From Limnephilus marmoratus (lineage: Eukaryota; Arthropoda; Insecta; Trichoptera; Limnephilidae): a DNA stretch of 64,000 nt. The notes beneath the pieces are model-generated. The model saw only the letters and a list, made by a program, of their open reading frames with translations. It was not told the origin of the DNA and did no database searches. Position 1 is the stretch's first letter, and the number at the start of each line of letters is the position of its first letter. The stretch spans positions 41,699,019 through 41,763,018 of the forward strand of contig OU862920.1 of the NCBI GenBank assembly GCA_917880885.1, written 5' to 3'. Made by a program: the position numbers and the translations under genes. Positions 33,182 to 42,862 of this stretch are shown here, in pieces.

Positions 33182-33251
33182 TGGCAAGGCCGAGGAGGAA
33201 GGCTCTTGACTAGCTATCCGAAGGTCGCGGATTCGAATCTCGGCGTGCGCA
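33182..33251 (+). repeat. tRNA-derived SINE head
   Basis: Near-copy of 18815 and 47873: AAGGCCGAGGAGGAAGGCTC (box A region) and CGCGGATTCGAATCTCGGCG (box B region). It is followed by an AT-rich tail similar to that after 18886 (TTATTTnTCACAATTnA). Confidence 0.7.
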
Positions 33252-33304
33252 AGTATTTTTTTATTGGTTTGTATTATTTATCACAATTTAATAATTAACT
33301 AACC

Positions 33305-33700
33305 GTCACGCCAGTTCCTCACAGGGTTATACAGAGAGGACGGACCGCCAAACAACCCTGTCTTGGCACACACTCCTTGTCTCGTTTACATTCATACATC
33401 GTCTCATACATGCTCTTCTATTATTCTGACTCTTGATGTGGCCCGACTCAAGTATCTGATTCACTTGTTTGTCCCATGTCTTTCTCGGGCGTCCCCGACT
33501 TCTTCCACCATTCACGTCATATATTCTCTTGACCATCCTTTCCTCGTTCATTCGTTCTACATGCCCAAACCACCAGAGCGTTCCTTTCGTGATCTTCCTC
33601 ATTACGCTTACATCAGCCTTGCATTCTTTGCGGATCTCCACGTTTATCACACGATCATAAATGGTTTTATTACGCACGTTCCAGAGTGGAAGATACTCTC
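33305..33700 (-). pseudogene. LINE ORF2 C-terminal fragment
   Basis: The minus strand encodes VINVEIRKECKADVSVMRK, LWWFGHVERMNEERMVKRIY and RGRPRKTWDKQVNQIL, the C-terminal GHVxRM ... GRPRKTW signature of many insect LINE (R1/RTE-like) ORFs. The rest of the reverse transcriptase is absent. Upstream the frame runs on into family E sequence at 33715-33850. Confidence 0.75.
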
Positions 33701-33714
33701 GGTACCGTCCTTGT

Positions 33715-33850
33715 GTAAGACCACCATTCAGAATTGAAACGTTGCTTGAAATGGCTTTAGCCGTGTTTGGTCACCAGATCTGAATAGGCATGTACTTCCC
33801 CAATTGAGGATGCCATAATCTCACTGGCTCCAGCCGAGAGCAGTTGGCGC
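33715..33850 (-). repeat. Family E fragment
   Basis: The minus strand reads AKAISSNVSILNGGLTQGR with an upstream LEPVRLWHP-type segment, matching the copy at 18950. It is joined directly to the LINE frame at 33700. Confidence 0.55.
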
Positions 33851-34048
33851 AAGACTGCTATTTTTGCTTTATTAGATTTTTTTATGGTTTTATGCCCTCA
33901 TTTTGTAAATTATAATGTCTATCAGACGTATTTTATAGTTTTACACCTTCATTTCGTGAATTATAATTGTCCAATATTGATGTATTTTATAATTGTATGC
34001 CTTCATTTATTATTATGTGATCAAGCTAATGTTAAAGTTAGAAAGAGA

Positions 34049-34272
34049 AAAAAAACGAGTGCAGTTCACACGCGGTAGAAGTGAAACCTTCATACACACA
34101 ATCTCAACCAATAGGAGCCTTAAAAAGTGAGCTCATAATCAAAGCGGCCAATTCTCTCGCAGACTAAATCCTATAGATGTGTGTGTGTGTGTTTGTCTCT
34201 TTTTAGTGTCGTTTCCGTTTCTTTGAGTTTTAAATCACAACGGTGATAAAGAAGTTTCACTTTAAAAAGTAG
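34049..34272 (+). repeat. Chimeric family A/B repeat
   Basis: It starts CGAGTGCAGTTCACACGCGG and ends GAAGTTTCACTTT. The first half (CAACCAATAGGAGCC, GAGCTCATAATCAAAGCGG) is family B. The second half (TCTCGCAGACTAAATCC, TTTGTCTCTTTTTAGTGTCG) is family A. A (GT)n tract lies inside. Confidence 0.75.
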
Positions 34273-34289
34273 GTAAAATATGAAAAGAA

Positions 34290-35110
34290 AGCTTTGAGGA
34301 TGTTATGCATACAAAAGAAGGAAAGCGGTTGTTCGTATTAAGAAAGAGAACAATAATTTATTTATCTTCAAAGATAAATAAATTATCGTTATCACGTGTA
34401 AAATCCGTGAAAGATCTCGGTGTCGTCTTTGATCCCGAACTGACATTCTCTTGCCATATATCGCAGCTCACTCAGTCTTGCTACAAACTTCTTGGATTCA
34501 TCATCAGGACTTGTAAGCAATTTGATAACCAAGAAGCTATGCTAGCGTTATTCGATGGCATACTGAGAAGCAAACTGGAGTACGCGAGCGATGTTTGGAC
34601 ACCGTACCACCAGAAGTACATTGATATGTTAGAGCAAATCCAGAAGAAGTTCCTCAGGTATGTTTATATGCGGAAGCATGGAACCTATCCAAGGTTCATG
34701 CACCACATTGACTTACTTGAGGAAACTGATTCTGTGAGCCTAGAAACTAGAAGGAAAGCAAGTCTTGCTATTCTGTCTTTCAAAATTTGGAACAATTTCA
34801 TCAATAGCCCATTTCTCTTGGGATACTATGATTTATATGTACTAGACCACTACAGCCGAAGTCGACATCATGACTTATTTAAAGTACCGAACGGCAGAAC
34901 AGACATCTTGGCAAAGCATAGCATGACGAGGGGAGTGGTGCTGTTAAATGAAATTGCAAACCATTTGGATGTAAGTGACTGTTCTTTATATGCCTTAAAA
35001 ACATTATTGAAGAGTCACTTGCCCAAATGCTGATAGGGTAACTAAATTGTACTGTAATTGGAATTATTCTGTTGTACAATAATAAAAAATAAAAATAAAA
35101 TAAAAAATTT
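34290..35110 (+). pseudogene. Jockey-like LINE, 3' part of ORF2
   Basis: An open frame of 242 codons (34305-35033) begins inside the protein. It shows SRVKSVKDLGVVFDPELTF, the LRSKLEYASDVWTPY block, EQIQKKFLRYVY, and ends TLLKSHLPKC. These are the thumb and C-terminal segments of Jockey-type reverse transcriptases. The catalytic YADD core and endonuclease are missing. An AATAAA-rich, A-rich tail follows to about 35130. The first ATG is a chance Met inside the frame. The frame is unbroken, so insertion is fairly recent. Confidence 0.85.
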
Positions 35111-36850
35111 AAAAAAAATAAAAAATGTCGGGATCAACGGGAATCTCATTATTGGTCATTTGGATTGTTTTGACTAATATTTACATTGTAAACCTTTTTG
35201 CAATGAAAGCTGGTTACATTACCGGAATAAAGTATGCTTTGGTTTATTAACAATTCTGATTGAAGTATCTTCGGCCGGCGGCCTTATCGGGCATTATTAG
35301 TCGCTTCGGAAAGCGATGATTAAAAAATGCAAGAATTCCTCACCGGGCGGCCGACAGAATTCGGGAGTTGGGAAGTTCGAGGTCGGAGTTGGGGGACTCT
35401 GGTCGGACTGGAGTTTCGCGATACAGGCGCCGGGGGCGGCTATCGATCGGGGGGCGCAGTTAATCGTCGCTCAACAGCGGGAGATACATTGCTACTGCGC
35501 ACAGTGCTTCGTTTCGTACAAGCTAGACGGTAAATAGTCTAACACATCAATGAAGAACTTGCGACCCACCTTCGCGATATATTTAACCCTAATATGAAGA
35601 AAAGGTATGAAAAAACAAAACAGTATGATTTTTGTTTTTCAATTATTTTTTTTATAAAGCGCAAAAATATAAATCACCCTTTGTACAAAAGTATGAATTT
35701 ATGCTCATTTTTGATTACTTACCTGCAATATTTTAAAGTTATCAGAAAGTGGACAAAATAAAACCTTATAAGTTATTTATTATTTAAAAAAAAACTATAC
35801 TCCGTATGTATCTTCCAAAGTAAGCTCCATTTATTTTCAGAACCAAAATACAACTCCTTACTCCAGGCCTCGGGCCTATATTGTCGGAGGGTCAAAATAT
35901 ATCCGCTTTGCGATAAAATCTGAAAGGAATATTTCTCAACGCACCAAAAAACTAAAACTTCTTTTTAACTGTGATGAAATAAATACGTCTTCAAATTTTG
36001 TAATTCGAAATTAAAATATAATTTTTTAAATGTAAAAACTTTGAATGTAAACTTTTGAAAATAAAATATACGTTTTTTCTAACAAAAATTACGCATAACA
36101 AAAATAAATTAAGACACACATATTTTATTAGGCAAATGTATCTATTATAAAATTTATCAACAATTCGCTTTTTTTGTCGTTCATACGGTTAGTTAACTCT
36201 AACACTGTTAACATATTTCTAAAAAACCGCGATAGTAAAGGAGACAACTTTTCTTTTAAACAAACTTTTTTTTTCTTTTCCTAACAAAGATTTCTTTGAG
36301 ACCTTTATGAGTTGTTCCGGAAACCGAGCCAATTAGTCTGAGGGGTTAATTCAATAAACAAACACAACATCACACCACAATAAGCGAATACATGCATCTG
36401 GGCATTTCATATCTGAATAATTAGTCTTTTGGTCAACCCGTGCATTAATCCGACCCCAATCAAGAATGATGTACGACAATGACAAAAATTCCAATGTGAT
36501 TTACATCATTCTAGCTTGTAATGGGCGAAACACAGTGCGTAGCTACCCTGTAACAAGGTACGGAGCCATTCCTGAGGATTACGCCCAATTGAATAGAGAT
36601 GGATTAGATTTTCGATTCCTTTGTGGAGCTCGCCTCACTGCCGGGACTACGGCAGGCTTGGCTGTTTTATGTTGTGGCCTTTGTACATTACAATGTAATT
36701 CTTACAATTACAAATACATGCTTGCATCGTTGTATACTTGTCAATAAAATACCGAATGGTAAAAATCAAGGTCGGATTCATAATAGTTGGAAGACCGAAA
36801 CGGTACGCAACCAGCAAATCAATAGTCAAACTAACAGACTTTATGCTGAA
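35111..36850. other. Unassigned stretch
   Basis: A GC-rich island at about 35275-35540 has two overlapping open frames without domain signatures. The rest is AT-rich. A 93-codon frame at 36466 has no recognised domain. Confidence 0.35.
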
Positions 36851-36912
36851 CAACATTTATCTATCTATATAATCTATCTTCTATCTATATAAACTATCTA
36901 TCTATATACTCC
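36850..36912. repeat. (CTAT)n microsatellite
   Basis: Imperfect TCTATCTATATAA-type repeats directly precede the truncated 5' side of a Helitron. Confidence 0.7.
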
Positions 36913-37354
36913 GAATTGGATAATTCTTTTATTTTTGTGTTCCTTATTGTCAGGACAAAGTTTGTATAAAACTACTGGTGAGCTCTGACATTATGAAATT
37001 TGTATAAAAAATTGCAGTAGGTGGCACGCGAGCTGTTTGAAAACTGAATTTATGGAATGCGGGAGGGGGGGGGGGAACTCGTGTTGGGAGTTCACGGGAG
37101 GGGGGGAACCCGGAGAGAGGAGGGGAACCTGGGATTGGGGAGGGAACTCGGGAGGGTGGTTCGCGGGACGGGGGAAGAGGGGAGTAGAGTGGGGAGAGGG
37201 AAGGTGTAGGAATCGGAGTGGGAACGCTAGAGGGGAAGGTGACGCGGGAGAGGAAGGGGAGGAGGAAGGGGAACGGGACGAATGGGAAAGGAAACGCATG
37301 GAGAAACAATTTCTTTATTAAATGGCATAGCAACGCGTGCCGGGAATCAGCTAG
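36913..37354 (+). mobile_element. Non-autonomous Helitron with G-rich interior
   Basis: It shares ATTGTCAGGACAA, AAACTACTGGTGA, GGTGGCACGCGAGCTGTTTG and GGAGAAACAATTT with the complete element at 50047. It ends GCAACGCGTGCCGGGAATCAGCTAG followed by T. The interior 37055-37300 is a purine-rich GGGA tract on +. The 5' end is missing and replaced by (CTAT)n. Confidence 0.75.
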
Positions 37355-37365
37355 TTTATTATAAA

Positions 37366-37843
37366 ATAGCTGGGGTACCCGGCTTCGCTCAGGGTGTTGG
37401 TATGGGATTGAACTGATGTTTGAACTCACGATGGATCTTGCTTTATGTACCCCTACCAATGGGTAGCCCCACCCATACAAAAAAGGCTTCGAATGGTGCA
37501 CAATGTTCCAAAACGTTCCACAACATTCGAGAGTGTTCTGGAATGTTCCACAATGATCTGGGATTCCGAACATTCCACAACATTCCGGGATGTTCTGGAA
37601 TGCTCTCGAATACTTTCCGATTTTCTGGATTACGCTAGAAATTTATAGATGGCGAAATTTCCAGCCCTTATATCTTCAAAAGCACGCCCTAATAAAGTAA
37701 AAAAAAGGAAATACGGAAAACTTCTTCATGAATGGGAGGGCTACCACACCACATAACTCCATTGATAGTACCCGAACTCGTTCCGAGTTTTAGCGGGACG
37801 CACACTTTTTTACACTTTCTTTTATAATATACTCGTATATTGA
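37366..37843 (-). mobile_element. Helitron of the heat-shock-motif family, copy 1
   Basis: On the minus strand it starts TCAATATACGAGTATATTAT after an A, then AAAAGAAAG, GCTAAAACTC and a TATAAGGGCTGGAAATTT block. It ends in GAGCGAAGCCGGGTACC followed by CAGCTAT. The body 37495-37640 is packed with GAA/TTC pentamers (for example GTTCTGGAATGTTCC). The start and body match 40247-42094. The last four bases CTAT deviate from CTRR. Confidence 0.7.
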
Positions 37844-38614
37844 TTAAGAAAATATTTTTGCTTTCCAAATAAACCATTTGTATCTTACGCAGGTACTATA
37901 ACGTTTGTAAGAAACTTCGACTGCCTAATTACTAAAACCAACATAACAAATTGCAACAACTAACCAATAAATCAACTTAGTTTCGTAAATTACCACGTTT
38001 GTTTAACGAACCCCACCCGCGTAAAACGGTTACTCCGAAAAGAGTCGGAAATGCTTTGTTGGTTGATATAAAGTTAGTTAGAACTTCCAGAAAGTTTATC
38101 CTTCTTTATTGCAGTGGTATCTGTTGTGGAATCCGAAATCGATCCATCCGGCTACCAATCGAGTTATCACCAATTATATCGCTACAAAGAAACATATTAT
38201 TACCTTTGAGACTCGGTCCCTTTAAATCGCGCAGGTTCCCTTGTCCCAGTTTCTCCATATAAACTGTATTTACCTCGGATCCCTCTCTTCCTTATATCTT
38301 CAGTCGGCATTCCGAGAACCCAGAGGACCCACTATTATGTCATCAGCCGAACATAACGACAACAATTCTCTGAATGTATATCACTTTGAAAGGGTTGTAA
38401 TATCGAACTACCCCAACTAGATATTTAGGTACTAGATGTTTTTACTTAAATACTGCTTTGAAAGAACACCCAGCTAAATCTAGCATGATTACTATGATAA
38501 AGTCGTGTTGTACTTCCAACTCCGACCCGTTTCTGCGTTTGATGGAATTGAGGCATAACTGTCATGTTATTATGCTTGACAGCTGAATATCTTTTTTTAT
38601 ATGAATATCTTACA
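37844..38614. other. Unassigned DNA
   Basis: No supported feature. Confidence 0.35.
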
Positions 38615-38765
38615 AGAGTCCCATCTGCTCCCGTTTGGAGTCATTCAGACTATGGCATTCTCAATTGGGGTAGGGTGCTGAAGGTAGTGGAGAGTGGAAG
38701 GAGATGGGGAAGTACCTGGCTATTAAGATCTTACCCACAAACATCTAGATCTATTTTTTTTAATG
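38615..38765 (+). repeat. Family E fragment, degraded
   Basis: CATTCAGACTATGGCATTCTC, AATTGGGGTAGG and GATGGGGAAGTACCTGGCTATT match the inverse of family E (33715, 18950). The frame is lost. Confidence 0.5.
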
Positions 38766-38928
38766 AGTAACCACACTGTTACAGAATGATTTAGTTTTTT
38801 TGAAGTGAAAACTTCTTTAGTACCGTTGTCATCAAATCAAATCGTTGTCAAAACCTTTCGTTTAAAAAAACTCGATGAAACGGAAGCGAGCGACACTAAA
38901 AAGAGACAAACACAAACATCTACAGCAT

Positions 38929-39280
38929 AGGTTCTCAACGCTGGCGATAACGCCCCCTTGGGGGCGTTTCAGACCTTCAGGGGGGCGGTAGAAGACCAAG
39001 AGAAAATTGGGGGGGGGGGGCGTTTAAGACTTTCGTGGGAGCGGTAGGAGACCCAGAGAAACCCATCCCACCTCATCCCATCGACACATGCGACTTCCAA
39101 TTTTTTTTTACCCTATCCCATTACGCCCCCTCCATTATGGTAAATGTAGCCCTGTCGTGGTATCCCATTACGCCCCCCTCCTCCGTCGTGGTATCCCGCT
39201 TAGCTGTTTCGGATTCACGAGTTAGGGGGCGCTAGAAATAAAAATATTCTCAAAGTGGGGGGTGGGCAAAAAAAGGTTGA
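38929..39280. mobile_element. hAT-like non-autonomous transposon
   Basis: The ends AGGTTCTCAACG and, inverted, GGTTGAGAA match the GGTTCTCAA-type termini of hAT elements. The flanks TCTACAG and TCTATAG look like a 7-8-bp target duplication with one change. The interior is GGGGGCG-rich with several CATTACGCCCCC blocks. It sits inside a family A repeat. Confidence 0.65.
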
Positions 39281-39325
39281 GAATCTATAGGATTTAACCT
39301 GCGAGAGAATGAGACAGGAATATAA

Positions 39326-39664
39326 TATTTAGTTATTTCATGGGTACTCGGTTCCAATAAAATACGACAAATCTACGGTCCCACGCAAGTCTCCTTTGGT
39401 CTAGTGAAATTCAACGTACCAAGGATCGAATCTCACGAACTCCAAAAAAAGCTTTTCATTTTTGTAAAATCAAATCTAAAATAAAATCCAAACTTCAAAC
39501 CACTTCAAAATGAACAGGCAAAGAAAAAACAAATAGCAGCGACATCCGACGACTCCGAAGAAGAAAACACAAATACTAGTAAGAAGACTAAATATATAGG
39601 AAAAGCTATACTGGAATTCGACGACAAATATATTGAAAAAATTATCCTTCACACTGATAAAAAA
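39326..39664. other. Unclassified insert in a family A repeat
   Basis: This 340-bp segment interrupts family A. It contains a T-arm-like string on the minus strand (GAGATTCGATCCTTGG near 39420-39440) and on + a short frame reading DDSEEENTNTSKKTK. No family is recognised. Confidence 0.35.
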
Positions 39665-39730
39665 AGTGCTTCCTATTCTCCCCACTCTTGTCTACTTTAG
39701 TTTTCTGTACTTTGCGTGTGAATTGCACAT

Positions 39731-40246
39731 TCTGATTATTTTTTTATAATATAAAATTATCTAACGCACATGACTTTAATCCTTTCATTTGAATTGCTGA
39801 CTTTAATTAAAATTTCTTTCTCATCGCTTTTTACAATTTCCAATAAACCGATTATAATGATGAATATCCCCAATTTAATGGAACTGGATAAAAATACGAC
39901 TAAGTATTCGACCCTCTTTCCGTAAGTCGTAATGCGATTTTGGGAACAACCGATCCAGCAGTACTTTTATTATTTCTTGCTGCTCTTGCAAAATAACAGC
40001 TTTATTTTTTGGTGAAGTTGCCCGAGTGAAAGTTATGGGCAAAGCCTAAAGGCAGGAATGTTCGGAACTTTACCCTTTCGTACGATGTTGCTGCATTTCA
40101 GGACATACGAATGTTGTTTGTTGTTGTTTGAAGTGAAAAGTATTTTTAGCATTTTGTTTAATATTTGATTAAATTCTTTAAAATATTACACAATATATTT
40201 CCCCGGAATTGCAATCTCAAAATAAAAGAAATATGTTATTAAGTAA
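39731..40246. other. Unassigned AT-rich DNA
   Basis: No supported feature. Confidence 0.35.
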
Positions 40247-41440
40247 TCAATATATATTATAAAAGAAAGCCCAAAAAAACGTGCGGAACGCAAAAACTCA
40301 GAGACGCGTGCCGGTACGATCAAGAGAGTTATATGGTATGGTAGATCTCTATCCCCCCTAGGGTATAAGGGTAACCGTTTTCACCTAAAGGGCTTGCTTT
40401 TGAAGATATAAAGGCTGAAAGTTCTAAGAAGACTCTAGAAACTTCAAGAAGAGTTTGGAAGATTCAGGAAACTTCTAGAAAATTCAATAAGACTCCGGAA
40501 TGTTCTGGAAGAAATGGAGGAGTATGTCAGCGAGTCCAGAAGGTTCCGGAAAGTTCAAGAAGGTTCGATAAAGCTGTAGAAAGTCCTAGAAGGTTCGATT
40601 GGGCTGTACAAAGTTATGGAAGGAGTGGCGGAGTATGTCGGTGAGTCTAGAAGGTTCGATAAAGCTGTAGAAAGTTCTGGAAGGTGTGGCGGAGTATGGC
40701 GGTGAGAAAGTTCTAGAAGGGGTGGAGGAGTGTGTTGGTGTGTGTAGAAGGTTCCGGAAAATTCTTGAAGATTCCACAAAGCTATAGGAAGTTCTAGAAG
40801 GTTCGATAAAGACGTACAAAGTTCTGGAAGGAGTGGCGGAGTAAGTCGGTGAGTCTAGAAAGTTGTGGAAAGTTCTAGAAGGTTCGATAAAGCTGTAAAA
40901 AGTTCTAGAAAGTTTCATAAGGCTCTAGAAAGTTCTGGAAGGAGTGGAGGAGGGTTTCGGTGTGTCTAGAAGGTTCCGGAAAATTCTAGAAGGTTCCATA
41001 AAGCTGTAGGAAGTGCTAGACGGTTCGATTGGAATGTACAAAGTTCTGGAAGGAGTGGCGTGAGTATGTCGGTGAGTCTAGAAGTTTCCAAAAAGTTCTA
41101 CAAGGTTTGATAAAGCTGTAGAAAAATCTAAAAGGAGTGGCGAAGTATGTCGGTGAGTTTAGAAGGTTCCGAAAAGTTCTAGAAATTTCGATAAAGCTGC
41201 AGAAAGTTCGGGAAGGAGTGGCGGAGTACGTCGGTGAGTCTAGAAGGTTCGATAAAGCTTTAGAAAGTTCTGGAAGGAGCGTTGGAGTATGTCGGTGAGT
41301 CTAGAAGGTTCTAAATTGTTCTGGAAGGTTCCCTTATGCTCTAGGATGTTATGGAAGGATAAAGTTCAAGAAGCTTTCAGAAATGGGTGGCTGAGAGTGT
41401 CAGTGAGACTAGAAGGTTCTGGAAAGTTCTAGAAGTTTGG
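40247..41440 (+). mobile_element. Helitron of the heat-shock-motif family, copy 2
   Basis: It starts TCAATATATATTATAAAAG after A, with AAAACTCAGAGACGCG, TGCCGGTACGATCA and GTTATATGGTATGGTAG matching copies 1 and 3. The body is a minisatellite of GAA/TTC pentamers (40416-41435). Its own 3' end is not evident; copy 3 follows directly. No protein is encoded. Helitron assignment rests on the 5' end and on the CTAG terminus of copy 3. Confidence 0.7.
40416..41435. repeat. Minisatellite of heat-shock-element pentamers
   Basis: About 11 imperfect units of 60-110 bp share GGAGTGGCGGAGTATGTCGG, GAGTCTAGAAGGTTC and GATAAAGCTGTAGAAAGTTC. They contain alternating nGAAn and nTTCn pentamers in 5-bp phase. 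Six perfect contiguous pentamers occur at 40538-40567, 40746-40775 and 40967-40996, five at 41411-41435, and nine of ten in phase at 40437-40486. Three contiguous pentamers already form a canonical heat-shock factor site. Confidence 0.85.
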
Positions 41441-42094
41441 ATAATTATATTATTAAAAAAACAATTTGCATGCCGCTAAAACTCAAAGACGAGTCCCGGT
41501 ACGATAACGGGAGTTAGATTGTGTGGTAGCCCTCTATCCTCCATCCATGAAGAAAGTTCCCTTTTTACCCGAAGGGCGTGCGTTTAAAGATATAAGGGCT
41601 GGAAGTTTGAAATTGACCCGTCGAAATTTCTAGAACAGTTCAAAAAATTCCGGAGTATTCTTGAGCATTCCACCACATTTCAGAACATCTCGGAACATTC
41701 TGGAATGTTCGGGAATAGGATGGAACGTTCAGGAACATACCGGAACAGTCCAGATCATTGTGGAACATTCCAGAACACTCTTGAATGTGGTGGAATGATC
41801 TGGAACATTATTCTGGAACATTTGAAGTTTTTTTTCTACAGGGCTACCCATATGGGGTATATAAAGCAAGATCTGTCGTGGATTCGAACGTCAATTCAAT
41901 CTCACATCAACTCCATGAGCGATGCCGGACACCCCAGTCAGAGTACTTGAGAGCATTCCACAACATTCCAGAACATCCCGGAACCTTCTGGGAAATTGTG
42001 GAATGTTCGAGAATAGGGAATCGGGAACATCATTGTGAAACATTCCAGAACACTCTCGAATGTTTTCCTGAGCGAAGCCGGGTAACACAGCTAG
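41441..42094 (+). mobile_element. Helitron of the heat-shock-motif family, copy 3
   Basis: The start region (AAACAATTTGCATGCCGC, AAAACTCAAAGACGAG, CCCGGTACGATAACGGGAG) parallels copy 2. The body 41630-42065 carries GGAACATTC/TTCC pentamers, for example six of seven in phase across GAACATCTCGGAACATTC. It ends GAGCGAAGCCGGGTAACACAGCTAG followed by T, a good Helitron 3' end. Confidence 0.75.
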
Positions 42095-42540
42095 TAGTAA
42101 ATAAACTATGTTACCTCTCTGTTAGTCCAAGTCTAAGGTATAAATTTGACCGTTCGACGTTCAAATGTTTCCTAAAATAATTCATAGCAATACCTTCATG
42201 TTGATGTTATTGAACTGAAAGTACATGTTTCAATATCCGTTATAATGAATTACTACGTGGAAAAGAGAGAAGTAGCAACCTGAGTGGATTTACGTGTGTC
42301 ACTCCTGGACATACTGCCCCTCATTTTTTTCTTCCCAGAATCTTCCGCCCTTCATTGGTTTATAAGACCCTCCACATAACGTCCCTAAAGATGACACAGG
42401 TCCTGAGGGAAATTATTTTAAAGAAAGAGAACGTAACACTACCTATTAATTTTTGTTAATTCGATTTTGTTCGTCCTTAAAATTCAAGGTTTCTCATTTT
42501 TTTCTTAAATTTTGTTAATCTTCCAGAGTTTATGGCTACA
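42095..42540. other. Unassigned DNA
   Basis: It contains a fragment (42367-42418) related to the hairpin element at 13225. Otherwise nothing is supported. Confidence 0.35.
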
Positions 42541-42543
42541 TAA

Positions 42544-42859
42544 GGGGGCATACATTACTTAAGTGAAGGGGCATACATAAATTAAGGAAGCAGTTTTTCT
42601 TCCAGTCTAGACCTCCCCCTTGGTGAGATAAATTTGTGCCGCTTCGTATATTCTTTTCAAGTAACGTGAGATTTTGCTGGACCCCCCCCCTTTTTGAGTC
42701 ACGTAATTAATGCATGCCTCCTGAGCAGTTTTTCTTCCAATCTAGACCTCCCCCTTGGTGAGATAAATTTGGGCCACTTCATATATTCTTTTCAAGTAAC
42801 GTGAGATTTTGATGGACCCCGCCCCCCGTTTTGAGCTCACGTAATTAATGTATGCTCCC
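42544..42859. mobile_element. Harbinger-type TIR element with internal tandem duplication
   Basis: The ends GGGGGCATACATTA and, inverted, GGGAGCATACATTAATTACG are flanked by TAA on both sides (42541-42543, 42860-42862), a TWA-type duplication. The body is two tandem units of about 134 bp, each with CAGTTTTTCTTCCA, CTAGACCTCCCCCTTGGTG, TTTTCAAGTAACGTGAGATT and a C-run. No coding capacity. Confidence 0.75.
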
Positions 42860-42862
42860 TAA

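Larger units (their letters stand above)
38798..39730 (-). repeat. Family A repeat split by two insertions
   Basis: The family A 3' half is at 38798-38924 (GAAGTGAAAACTTCTTTAG to AGACAAACACAAACATCTA), the middle at 39280-39325 (TATAGGATTTAACCTGCGAG), and the 5' part at 39665-39730 (CTCCCCACTCTTGTCTACTTT to GTGTGAATTGCACATTCTG). The gaps are filled by a hAT-like element and a second insert of about 340 bp. Confidence 0.7.

Noticed and set aside
36950..37573. 207-codon Pro/Ser-rich minus frame
   Set aside because: It is the complement of the Helitron G-rich tract and the adjacent heat-shock-motif array, not a gene.
40555..40918. Thr/Pro/Ser-rich repetitive protein on the minus strand
   Set aside because: The frames follow the minisatellite periodicity and break repeatedly; the DNA-level pentamer phase explains the pattern better.
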